Positions 1 to 5,523 of a DNA stretch of 5,723 nt are shown piece after piece. The notes under the pieces are model-generated. The model was not told the origin of the DNA, ran no database searches, and saw only the letters and a list, made by a program, of their open reading frames with translations. Made by a program: the position numbers and the translations under genes. Where the stretch lies: contig JAHEXN010000226.1 in NCBI GenBank assembly GCA_023252095.1, positions 1 through 5,723 of the forward strand, given 5' to 3'. This DNA is from Actinomycetes bacterium. GTDB taxonomy: Bacteria; Actinomycetota; Actinomycetes; Propionibacteriales; Nocardioidaceae. Every line of letters starts with the position of its first letter. The stretch's first letter is position 1.

Positions 1-110
1 GGGCCGAGTGTCTCTCGCGACCACACGCCAGGCACCAGGACGCCATAGGCCAGGAGCGGAACCCCGCCCGAGACGACGGCCGCGACGACCCGCCGGATGA
101 CGATCTGCAC
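1..110 (-). CDS. possible partial membrane protein, N-terminal end
   Basis: I do not recognise this gene. An open frame on the minus strand starts at a GTG (110-108) and runs to the window edge without a stop, giving about 36 residues. It begins VQIVIRRVVAAVV and continues as a hydrophobic stretch (residues 8-30) that looks like a signal anchor or first membrane helix, preceded by two arginines. Third codon positions are almost all G or C, as in the certain genes here, and the competing plus-strand frame has a stop at 46-48. No ribosome binding site precedes the GTG, but a TACGGT -10-like box ends 6 nt upstream, which would suit a leaderless transcript. The product would be transcribed divergently from the flavodoxin-like gene. 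The fragment is too short for a family call, and the start codon is a guess. Confidence 0.35.
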   Translation of the reverse strand, partial: MQIVIRRVVAAVVSGGVPLLAYGVLVPGVWSRETLG

Positions 111-116
111 AGGTGG

Positions 117-122
117 ACCGTA
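117..122 (-). promoter_or_regulatory. possible -10 box for a leaderless leftward gene
   Basis: On the minus strand TACGGT fits the actinobacterial TANNNT -10 pattern. Six bases separate it from the GTG at 110, so transcription would start at or next to the start codon. No convincing -35 element is visible. The call depends on the leftward reading frame being a real gene. Confidence 0.25.
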
Positions 123-144
123 TCCGGACTCCGGCTCTCCGCGT

Positions 145-150
145 TAGCGT
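145..150 (+). promoter_or_regulatory. possible -10 box for the leaderless flavodoxin-like gene
   Basis: TAGCGT matches TANNNT and is followed by 7 bases and then the ATG at 158, so the predicted transcript begins at the start codon. The only Shine-Dalgarno-like string, GAGG at 153-156, is one base from the ATG and too close to work, which favours leaderless translation. The space between this box and the opposing -10 box at 117-122 holds an 11-bp inverted repeat, CCGGA-C-TCCGG (124-134), which could be an operator or chance in GC-rich DNA. No clear -35 is seen. Confidence 0.3.
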
Positions 151-157
151 TCGAGGC

Positions 158-610
158 ATGAAGCGCCTGCTCGTCGTCCAGCACACGCCGACCGACAACC
201 TCGGCTCGATCGCCGACGCCGTGCTGGCCGGGGCGCGTCATCCGGACCTGGAGGGCGTGGAGGTCCAGGTGCTGCCCGCGCTCGAGGCCGGCATCGACGA
301 CGTGCTGGCTGCCGACGGGTACCTGCTCGGGACGCCGGCGAACTTCGGGTACATCTCCGGGGCGATGAAGCACTTCTTCGACACGGTCTACGACCACGTG
401 CGGGAGGAGACCGCCAAGCGTCCGTTCTCGTACTGGATCCACGGCGGCTACGACACGACCGGCGCCGAGCGCGCGATGGAGCAGATCACGACCGGGCTCG
501 GCTGGACCCTCGTGGCCGAGCCGCTGGTGTTCACGGGCGAGGTCACCGCCGACCGCCTCGAGGCCGCCACCGAGCTCGGCGGCACCGTCGCCGCGAGGGT
601 GGCTGGCTGA
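158..610 (+). CDS. flavodoxin / NADPH-dependent FMN reductase-like protein
   Basis: This is a 150-residue cytoplasmic protein with a single flavodoxin-like alpha/beta fold, expected to bind FMN and carry electrons or reduce quinone- or flavin-type acceptors; its substrate cannot be read from sequence. The first strand KRLLVVQ is followed by the phosphate-binding loop HTPTDNLGS (residues 9-17). The segment GTPANFGYISGAMKHFFD (58-75) is the typical isoalloxazine-side loop of the FMN_red/WrbA-like families. A third loop, HGGYDTTGAE, lies at 95-104. The length suits small single-domain members. I chose the ATG at 158 over an in-frame GTG at 113 because the protein then starts directly before the first beta strand and a -10-like box is correctly placed. 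The gene converges on the flavoprotein gene across an inverted repeat. Family call is firm; physiological role unknown. Confidence 0.85.
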   Translation: MKRLLVVQHTPTDNLGSIADAVLAGARHPDLEGVEVQVLPALEAGIDDVLAADGYLLGTPANFGYISGAMKHFFDTVYDHVREETAKRPFSYWIHGGYDTTGAERAMEQITTGLGWTLVAEPLVFTGEVTADRLEAATELGGTVAARVAG

Positions 611-619
611 GCTCCCGCC

Positions 620-717
620 GACGGAGGTTTCGAGGCTCGCCGAGAGCTCCTCGCACCTCTACCACCGGTGGTTGAGGTGCGAACGCCGCCTGCGGCGTGA
701 GCCTCGAAACCTCCGTC
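620..717. repeat. composite inverted-repeat element between convergent genes
   Basis: The outer arms are a perfect 19-bp inverted repeat: GACGGAGGTTTCGAGGCTC (620-638) pairs with 699-717. Inside lie a near-perfect hairpin (651-682) and a small one, CGCCGC/GCGGCG (684-689 with 692-697); GCTC/GAGC (635-638 with 644-647) could pair as an alternative. The element fills nearly all of the 105-bp gap between two convergent genes, and its right arm provides the last two bases of the flavoprotein's TGA stop (718-716). The layout resembles a REP- or BIME-like non-coding repeat, and the string with GGTTTCGAGGCTC arms and an ACCACCGGTGGT core seems familiar from Nocardioidaceae intergenic regions (inference from memory). 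There is no room for a protein, and only one copy lies in this window. Confidence 0.8.
651..682. terminator. probable bidirectional terminator hairpin
   Basis: TCGCACCTC (651-659) pairs with GAGGTGCGA (674-682). The interior ACCACCGGTGGT (661-672) is itself a perfect palindrome, and the only unpaired position is a T:T mismatch (660/673). The stem is therefore about 15 bp long with almost no loop when extruded. It sits between the stop codons of two convergent genes, where a factor-independent or processing hairpin serving both strands would be expected. No T-tract follows on either strand, which is common in high-GC actinomycetes but lowers certainty. Confidence 0.45.
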
Positions 718-1663
718 AACCAGCAGTCGGGAGGAGGGCGGTGCGGTCGGCGGTCATGAGGTCGGCGACGCAGACACTGCCGGCCAGCGCGCCGGCGCCG
801 ATCGCGTTCGCGACCGAGGCCATCGCCATGGGCAGCTCTCGGTGGTGCGCGGCGTCGCCACCGGCGTAGACGCCCGGGACGCTGGTGCGACCGAATGCGT
901 CGACCAGGATCGATCCCATCGCCGAGACCTCCAGGCCGAGCTGCTCGGCGAATGGGGCCGCCTGGTGGATCGTCGGCGCCACGAACACGCCGTCGAGCCG
1001 CACCGAACCGGTGCCCGCGAGGTGGACCAGCACACCGCCGCCGTCGGGAGTCACCCGCTCGACGACCTCCTCGTGGACCGTCGCGCCGTACGCGCCCAGA
1101 AGAGCCCGAGTCTCCTCGTCGAGGACCGTGCCGTGCGAGAACACGTCGAACGTCCGGGAGATGCGTGGGAAGAAACCCGCCAGGTGCAGGAGGTGGGCGG
1201 GCAGCGTGCCGATCACGCCCGCGGCGGCACCGCTCAGCTCGTGCCCGTGGCAGAACGGGCAGTGCGCGACGCCACGGCCCCAGAGGTCGGCGAGCCCGTC
1301 GATGCCCGGCAGCTCGTCGCGCACCCCGGTCGCGATCACGACGTGGCGCGCGCGGCGCGTCGACCCGTCGTCGAGCGTCGCGACGAACTCGCCAGCCCAC
1401 CCGGTCAGGGTCTCGACCCGGGCTGCCACGCTCGTGACGGTGTCGTAGGCGTCGATGTCGCGTCGGGCAGCGGCGCGAAGCTCGGCCGGATCCTGCCCGT
1501 CGTGGCCGATCAGGTTGTGCAGGTGCCGCTCAGGGGCGTTGCGATACACGCCGGAGTCGGCGTGAAGCACGGTGCGGTGTACTCGCGCCAGGCTCAGGGT
1601 CGCCTGCAGGCCGGCAGGGCCGCCGCCGATCACGAGCGCGTCGTGGAGAGCGATGTCGTTCAT
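716..1663 (-). CDS. thioredoxin reductase-like FAD-dependent disulfide oxidoreductase
   Basis: This 315-residue protein has the domain order of low-molecular-weight thioredoxin reductases. An N-terminal FAD Rossmann motif, VIGGGPAG (residues 11-18), is followed by the ATG loop of the FAD domain (VVIATGVRDELPG, 108-120). A redox-active CPFC (135-138) lies in the pyridine-nucleotide domain within HCPFCHGHE, and the C-terminal FAD motif is GVYAGGDAA (264-272). The HCPxCHGxE form is typical of actinobacterial homologues annotated only as NAD(P)/FAD-dependent oxidoreductases rather than true TrxB. The NADPH-binding motif is degenerate: GVIGTLPAH (149-157) stands where GxGxxA is expected. The start at 1663 is chosen because AGGAGG precedes it by 4 nt; an ATG at 1723 is in frame but lies upstream of the predicted transcription start. 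The gene is divergent from a MerR regulator that probably activates it. Substrate unknown. Confidence 0.88.
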   Translation of the reverse strand: MNDIALHDALVIGGGPAGLQATLSLARVHRTVLHADSGVYRNAPERHLHNLIGHDGQDPAELRAAARRDIDAYDTVTSVAARVETLTGWAGEFVATLDDGSTRRARHVVIATGVRDELPGIDGLADLWGRGVAHCPFCHGHELSGAAAGVIGTLPAHLLHLAGFFPRISRTFDVFSHGTVLDEETRALLGAYGATVHEEVVERVTPDGGGVLVHLAGTGSVRLDGVFVAPTIHQAAPFAEQLGLEVSAMGSILVDAFGRTSVPGVYAGGDAAHHRELPMAMASVANAIGAGALAGSVCVADLMTADRTALLPTAG

Positions 1664-1667
1664 GGGT

Positions 1668-1673
1668 CCTCCT
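1668..1673 (-). promoter_or_regulatory. ribosome binding site of the flavoprotein gene
   Basis: A full AGGAGG on the minus strand lies 4 nt before the ATG at 1663. It decides the start codon against the in-frame ATG at 1723, which has no such site. Confidence 0.8.
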
Positions 1674-1694
1674 GGGATCGGAAGGATGGCGGAC

Positions 1695-1723
1695 TTGCCA
1701 TCGGACCCAGGATCTGACTTCAT
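1695..1723 (+). promoter_or_regulatory. possible autoregulated promoter of the MerR gene
   Basis: TTGCCA (1695-1700) matches the -35 consensus at five of six positions. Seventeen bases later CTTCAT (1718-1723) is a weak -10, and six bases after that comes the ATG at 1730, so the transcript would begin at the start codon. The -10 lies inside the operator palindrome, so the regulator bound there should interfere with its own promoter. Confidence 0.3.
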
Positions 1724-1739
1724 GTCGACATGAAGTCAA
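1709..1739 (-). promoter_or_regulatory. MerR-type promoter with 19-bp spacer driving the flavoprotein gene
   Basis: On the minus strand TTGACT (1739-1734) serves as -35 and GATCCT (1714-1709) as -10, separated by exactly 19 bp (1733-1715). An over-long 19-20 bp spacer is the hallmark of promoters that MerR-family activators untwist, and the palindrome at 1715-1738 occupies it. Transcription would start near 1702, leaving a leader of about 39 nt that contains the AGGAGG site. The -35 element lies within codons 2-4 of the divergent MerR gene. The -10 is only a partial match to TANNNT, as expected for an activator-dependent promoter. Confidence 0.65.
1715..1738. promoter_or_regulatory. 24-bp perfect palindrome, probable MerR operator
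   Basis: The half-site TGACTTCATGTC (1715-1726) is followed directly by its exact reverse complement (1727-1738). Its form resembles known MerR-family operators such as the SoxR-type CCTCAAG...CTTGAGG dyads, with outer GACTTCA/TGAAGTC arms. It lies between the divergent flavoprotein and MerR genes, within the stretched promoter spacer, and includes the MerR start codon at 1730. Binding by the adjacent regulator is inferred from position and family. Confidence 0.7.
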
Positions 1740-2134
1740 GTCCCGCGAAGCCGGTCTCCTGGAGCATCGGCGACACCGCCGCGAAGTTCGACCTGCCGAC
1801 ACACGTCCTGCGCCACTGGGAGGACATGGGCCTGCTGCGTCCGGACCGCGACTCCGGCGGACGCCGACGCTACGACCAGAACGACGTCGTGCGCATCGCG
1901 GTCGTCGTGCGGAACCGCCAGGCCGGGATGGGCCTGGAGCAGATCCGGGTCCTGCTCGACGAGGACGCGCCGAACCGGCACCAGGTGCTGCTCGACCACG
2001 TGGCCGACCTGGACCGGCGCATGGCGGAGATGCAGCGTTCGCGCGAGATGACGATGCATGCCTTCGACTGCAACCAGCACGACATCACCCGCTGCCCTCA
2101 GTTCGCCGGCTTCGTGGCCGACCTCGTGGGCTGA
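1730..2134 (+). CDS. MerR-family transcriptional regulator
   Basis: This 134-residue dimeric DNA-binding activator has an N-terminal winged helix-turn-helix (WSIGDTAAKFDLP, residues 11-23; LRHWEDMGLLRPDRDSGGRRRY, 27-48, with the usual R-W-E and GGRRRY elements). A dimerisation helix follows (about 76-104). The short C-terminal tail DCNQHDITRCPQF holds Cys114, His117 and Cys122, a plausible thiol or metal effector site. It is not the SoxR Fe-S motif or a mercury MerR triad. The ATG at 1730 is the first in frame after a TGA at 1715-1717, has no Shine-Dalgarno site and lies inside the palindrome, so leaderless translation is likely. The gene is divergent from the flavoprotein gene, its probable target, and probably represses itself. 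The effector is unknown; a redox or electrophile signal fits the partner but is inference. Confidence 0.88.
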   Translation: MKSSPAKPVSWSIGDTAAKFDLPTHVLRHWEDMGLLRPDRDSGGRRRYDQNDVVRIAVVVRNRQAGMGLEQIRVLLDEDAPNRHQVLLDHVADLDRRMAEMQRSREMTMHAFDCNQHDITRCPQFAGFVADLVG

Positions 2135-2149
2135 GACCCGCTGCTCAGC
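2130..2149. terminator. small hairpin spanning two convergent stop codons
   Basis: GCTGAG (2130-2135) pairs with CTCAGC (2144-2149) around an 8-nt loop. One arm contains the stop of the MerR gene (2132-2134) and the other the stop of the transglutaminase-like gene (2147-2145). The genes are only 10 bp apart, so this is the only candidate structure between them. The stem is short and has no T-tract, so it is a weak terminator candidate. Confidence 0.25.
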
Positions 2150-4352
2150 GCCACCGTAAGAACGACGCCGGCAGGACGCGAGCCCTGCGCCGACGTCCTC
2201 GGGGTGCCCCGGCCAGCAGGTCCTTCACGACCGCGGCAGCGTCGTCACGGACCGTGGACTCCCGCTCCAGCAGGCGGCCCTGGTGCGGACCGTAGCGTCG
2301 TTCCTCGAGGACCGAGCGAAGTCGCGCGAGCGACTCCTCCGCCTCGGGGCGGACATGGCCAGCGAGGACAGCAGCGTGCGCCGCGACCGTGGTCGACGCG
2401 TCGGCCGCGACGCCGAGGTCCTCCCCCGTGGCCACGACCTCGCGCCACCACTCGTCCGGAGTGGCGGAAGGCCGCAGCCGGCGTCGGCGGACTGCGACCC
2501 GCACGAGTCCGGGCGCGACGGCCAGCACGAGCAGCACGCCCGTCAGCCCGAGCAACACCTCACGTCGCACCTCACGCTGCTCGGCCCGAGCTGCCGCATC
2601 GGCCGCGGGGTCGTCGAGCGCCTCCGGGGCACGGCCCTCCGAGGTCGTCTCCGGCAGTGGCGCCGGAGCGGCCGACGTCGGGGCCGGGGTCGCGCCGCCC
2701 GCGTCAGAGCCCTCCACGTCGACGATGCCAGGCGTGGGCTCGAACTCGGTCCAGCCCACGCCGTCGACGTACACCTGGGGCCAGGCGTGGAGCTGGTCGG
2801 TCGTGACGCGATAGCGCTCCTCGTCCTCGGAGGTCTCAGGCCCGGGCTGGGCTCGGACCCCGGGCGCGTACCCGACCATGATGCGAGCCGGCACACCGAG
2901 CGAGCGCGCCATGACCGCCATCGCCGAGGAGAAGTGCACGCAGTACCCGCTCCGCTCCTGCAGGAAGCGTTCGAGGACCGCCATCCCGTTGCCGTCGTAC
3001 TCGCCCCGGACCGGTGCCGTCTCGGAGTACTCGAACGCTCCGGAACGGAAGAAGTCCTGCAGTGCCTGGGCCTTCGCGTACGCCCCGACCTGGTCGCCCG
3101 CGACGAGCTGCGCGGTGTCCCGGATCGACTGCGGCAGGTCGGCCGGGAGCTCGAGGTACGGGCCGAGGCGTTCCGGGTAGGTGAGGGGTTCGATCGCGAG
3201 CTGCTGCTCCGTCGGCTGGCGCACGAGACTCGTGACCGCATAGGTCTGGTTCTGCGTGTCGCTGGAGTCGGACCGGAAGGTGAGACCCGCGTCGTTGCCG
3301 TCCCAGTCTCCATCGAGGCCCCGGACGTCCACGGCGGGATACGGAACGGGCAGCATCGAGGTGCGGAGATCGCGGATCTCCACCTCGACGACCTGACGCT
3401 CGACCTCCACCCCCTCGGCGATGTCGGCGCGACCCTCTGCGGGCGAGGACGCGTCGTTCGCGACCGGCTCCCACGTCTCGCCCGTGAAGTCCCGCAGCAT
3501 CGCGACCGAGAGGTAGGGCGGTGGCCCGTTGGTCGTGTACTCGAGGGCCACGGCTCTCGACGGGCTCCGCAGGTCGTCGCCGAGGCTCAGGATCGGGTTG
3601 ATCCCCCGCTCGAACGGGCCGGCCTCGATGTCGTCGGCGACACCGGTCAGGCCGGACGTGTCCGGCAGGACGGGCGCCAGCGCGAAGGCCAGGACGAGCG
3701 CCCCCAGGCCGACCGACACGGAAGCGGGACCCATGAAGGGCGGGCGCGACGTGCCCGCGCCCCCCGGGCCCGGGGGACGCGCCGAGCGGTGCAGGAGCAG
3801 CAACCACGCCGCGGCGGGAACCGCCAGGACCACGAACGAGGGGACCTCGTCGACGACGACGGCCGGGACGAGGTAGAGGACCAGGAGCAGCACACCGAGC
3901 AACGGCACGCCGCCCTGGCGTTGCAGCAGGAGGTCACCGGCCAGCGCGACGAGCACGAACGCGCCGGCCGTGACGAGCGTGATCGCGCTGGTCGCGTCGA
4001 CCGGTGGGGCCTGTTCGGCAACGACCGTCCTCGCCCGGTCGAGCAGGTCGACCAAGGTCTCCAGGCTCGACGGCGTCGGGACGAAGCCGAGCGCCAGCGA
4101 CTCGGAGGCGAACCCCCACACGAGGGCGAGCACGCCGGCCAGGAGGCCTGCCGCGGCGGCTCCCCGCCAGGCGAGCGCGCGGATCGTGCCCGTGACCACC
4201 AGCACGATCGCGGCGTATCCGACCACCGTGACCCACCACCAGGTGCCGCTGAGCAGCGGGACGAAGCCTCCGGCGAGCACGGCCAGCGCAGCGAGCAGCA
4301 CGCCGCGCTCGGCCAGGCTCCCGGCCCGCGTCACGCCCTCACGGCCGCGCAC
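2145..4352 (-). CDS. membrane transglutaminase-like protein (DUF3488 / transglutaminase core / DUF4129)
   Basis: With the chosen start this is a 735-residue membrane protein. About seven hydrophobic segments between residues 15 and 230 form the DUF3488-type region. An extracytoplasmic domain follows (about 235-545) and ends in a transglutaminase-like core: SGYCVHFSSAMAVMARSLG with Cys471, TTDQLHAWPQVY with His522, and GWTEFEPTPG, where Glu538 takes the place of the usual third-residue Asp. A Pro/Ala/Thr/Asp-rich linker (550-590) leads to a last membrane helix (598-619) and a cytoplasmic DUF4129-like tail with PDEWWRE and LEERRYG. The GTG at 4352 is preferred because GGGAGG lies 6 nt upstream; it overlaps the DUF58 gene by 14 nt. 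A GTG at 4334 is the alternative. It is the third gene of a MoxR-DUF58-transglutaminase operon. A role in cell-envelope protein processing or cross-linking is inferred from the family; the substrate is unknown. Confidence 0.88.
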   Translation of the reverse strand: MRGREGVTRAGSLAERGVLLAALAVLAGGFVPLLSGTWWWVTVVGYAAIVLVVTGTIRALAWRGAAAAGLLAGVLALVWGFASESLALGFVPTPSSLETLVDLLDRARTVVAEQAPPVDATSAITLVTAGAFVLVALAGDLLLQRQGGVPLLGVLLLVLYLVPAVVVDEVPSFVVLAVPAAAWLLLLHRSARPPGPGGAGTSRPPFMGPASVSVGLGALVLAFALAPVLPDTSGLTGVADDIEAGPFERGINPILSLGDDLRSPSRAVALEYTTNGPPPYLSVAMLRDFTGETWEPVANDASSPAEGRADIAEGVEVERQVVEVEIRDLRTSMLPVPYPAVDVRGLDGDWDGNDAGLTFRSDSSDTQNQTYAVTSLVRQPTEQQLAIEPLTYPERLGPYLELPADLPQSIRDTAQLVAGDQVGAYAKAQALQDFFRSGAFEYSETAPVRGEYDGNGMAVLERFLQERSGYCVHFSSAMAVMARSLGVPARIMVGYAPGVRAQPGPETSEDEERYRVTTDQLHAWPQVYVDGVGWTEFEPTPGIVDVEGSDAGGATPAPTSAAPAPLPETTSEGRAPEALDDPAADAAARAEQREVRREVLLGLTGVLLVLAVAPGLVRVAVRRRRLRPSATPDEWWREVVATGEDLGVAADASTTVAAHAAVLAGHVRPEAEESLARLRSVLEERRYGPHQGRLLERESTVRDDAAAVVKDLLAGAPRGRRRRARVLPASFLRWR

Positions 4353-5523
4353 GACCGGCCTCCCGCCCCAGCTCCGACCAGACGGCGACGACGTCGTCGG
4401 TCTCGTCCCACGCGACGACACGCCACCCCGCTGACCTGAGCACGTCGAGCACGGCGCCGCCGCTGTCGCCCGCCACCATGGCCAGCACCTGCTCGGACCG
4501 GCGCAGCGCCGACACCCACTCGCGGGCGCGGGCGAGGTCGACGACACCGATCACCGCGACGACGGACCGACGATCCGGGGGCGGTCCCTCCAGGGGTGCA
4601 CGGTCGCGGTGCGAGAGCTCGGCGAGGACCGCGAGCGCGGTCGACACGGAGTCGCCCGCGTCGACGACCGCTCGCGGCTCGCTGCCGGGGACCACCATCG
4701 CGACGGCGTGGCCCTCGTGCGCGAAGTGGCTGGTTGCCGAGGCCGCCGCGACGAGCGCCCACTCGGTCGGTCCCGGCGCGGTGCCGGGGTCGACGGCCAC
4801 CGTCACCTGGTCGGCCGTGACCGACTCGTCCTGCCGGACCATGAGCTCGCCCCGACGCGCCGTGGTGCGCCAGTCGATGCGCTTGGGTGCGTCCCCCGGC
4901 TGATAGGCGCGCGACACGACGTCGTCCTCGCCGTCGCCGCGGCGCCGGGCCGATGCCCGGCCGGTCCGGGCGGTGACGGACCCGCGGACCGCCGACAACC
5001 GGGGCAGCGGGACACGGCGCGGCAGCACCACGACGTCGACGTCGTCGTCGATGCGGCGTCGGCGGACCACGACCCCGAACGGGTCACGGACCACGACGAG
5101 CACCGGCCCGAGCGCGTGCCGCCCCCGAGACCCGCCGCTCACCCGGACCGCGGCGTCTGCCGAGGCCCGTCGCGAGTCGGCCGGGCCCACCGAGCCGACC
5201 GCACCGGAGGCCGGGCCCCCGAGCGCGGAGGGAAGATCGGCCCGCCAGCGCACGTCGAGGCTCTGCACCCGCGACCGGTTGACGATCGTCACCCGTGCGT
5301 TCGTGACAGCACCGTGGTCGAGCGTCCGCACGGCCAACGACCTCTCGACTGCCAGTCGCCGGGGCACCAGCAGGACGGCCAGGGCCGCGAGCAGGAGCAG
5401 CCCGAGCAGCAGGCCGGCAACGGGCAGCAGGGCGTCCAGCTGCCAGCGACCGGCCGCGAGCACGGAGACGAGGGCCACGGCCAGGAGGGCGACACCGCGC
5501 CCCGTCAGCCGGACGGCCCGCAT
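4339..5523 (-). CDS. DUF58 domain membrane protein
   Basis: This 394-residue protein has two N-terminal membrane helices (about residues 10-26 and 31-53) and then a beta-rich segment with NARVTIVNRS and RDPFGVV, typical of the region before DUF58. The diagnostic DUF58 signature, SRAYQPGDAPKRIDWRTTAR, is at 204-223 and continues as RGELMVRQDE (224-233). A vWA-like domain follows from about 240. Its first metal-site motif, expected as DxSxS, reads VDPGTAPG (244-251), so the MIDAS looks degenerate. The ATG overlaps the upstream MoxR stop by one base (TGATG) and has no ribosome binding site, indicating translational coupling. DUF58 proteins are regular partners of MoxR AAA+ ATPases; an assembly or activation role for an envelope component is inferred. 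Confidence 0.9.
   Translation of the reverse strand: MRAVRLTGRGVALLAVALVSVLAAGRWQLDALLPVAGLLLGLLLLAALAVLLVPRRLAVERSLAVRTLDHGAVTNARVTIVNRSRVQSLDVRWRADLPSALGGPASGAVGSVGPADSRRASADAAVRVSGGSRGRHALGPVLVVVRDPFGVVVRRRRIDDDVDVVVLPRRVPLPRLSAVRGSVTARTGRASARRRGDGEDDVVSRAYQPGDAPKRIDWRTTARRGELMVRQDESVTADQVTVAVDPGTAPGPTEWALVAAASATSHFAHEGHAVAMVVPGSEPRAVVDAGDSVSTALAVLAELSHRDRAPLEGPPPDRRSVVAVIGVVDLARAREWVSALRRSEQVLAMVAGDSGGAVLDVLRSAGWRVVAWDETDDVVAVWSELGREAGRARP
4359..4364 (-). promoter_or_regulatory. ribosome binding site of the transglutaminase-like gene
   Basis: GGGAGG on the minus strand lies 6 nt before the GTG at 4352, inside the end of the DUF58 gene. It favours this start over the GTG at 4334, whose nearest purine-rich string is only about 2 nt away. 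Confidence 0.5.

Noticed and set aside
620..717. Possible CRISPR unit or insertion-sequence end
   Set aside because: There is no repeated unit with regular spacers, no transposase frame and no target-site duplication; only one inverted-repeat structure is present.
543..1400. Minus-strand frame of 285 codons overlapping the flavodoxin-like and flavoprotein genes
   Set aside because: It is an Arg/Gly-rich frame-shifted shadow that reads through the intergenic repeat and has no recognisable motif.
842..1717. Plus-strand open frame of 291 codons antisense to the flavoprotein
   Set aside because: The opposite strand encodes a protein with intact FAD and CxxC motifs. This frame has low-complexity composition and no domain.
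1664..1723. Twenty-residue N-terminal extension of the flavoprotein from an ATG at 1723
   Set aside because: That ATG lies within the operator palindrome and upstream of the predicted transcription start, while the ATG at 1663 has AGGAGG 4 nt away and begins just before the FAD motif.
2283..4439. Long plus-strand open frame of 718 codons opposite the transglutaminase-like gene
   Set aside because: Its translation is Arg/His/Asp-rich with no recognisable domain. It is the expected antisense shadow of a high-GC gene with G/C-biased third positions.
4353..4547. N-terminal extension of the transglutaminase-like frame up to an ATG at 4547
   Set aside because: The extension lies wholly within the DUF58 coding region and reads as Ser/Arg/Pro-rich shadow sequence. 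The GTG at 4352 with GGGAGG upstream, or the GTG at 4334, is a more credible start.
5029..5060. Short GAC/GTC-type tandem pattern
   Set aside because: It encodes the Asp/Val run around residues 158-166 of the DUF58 protein and is codon-bias low complexity, not a repeat array.
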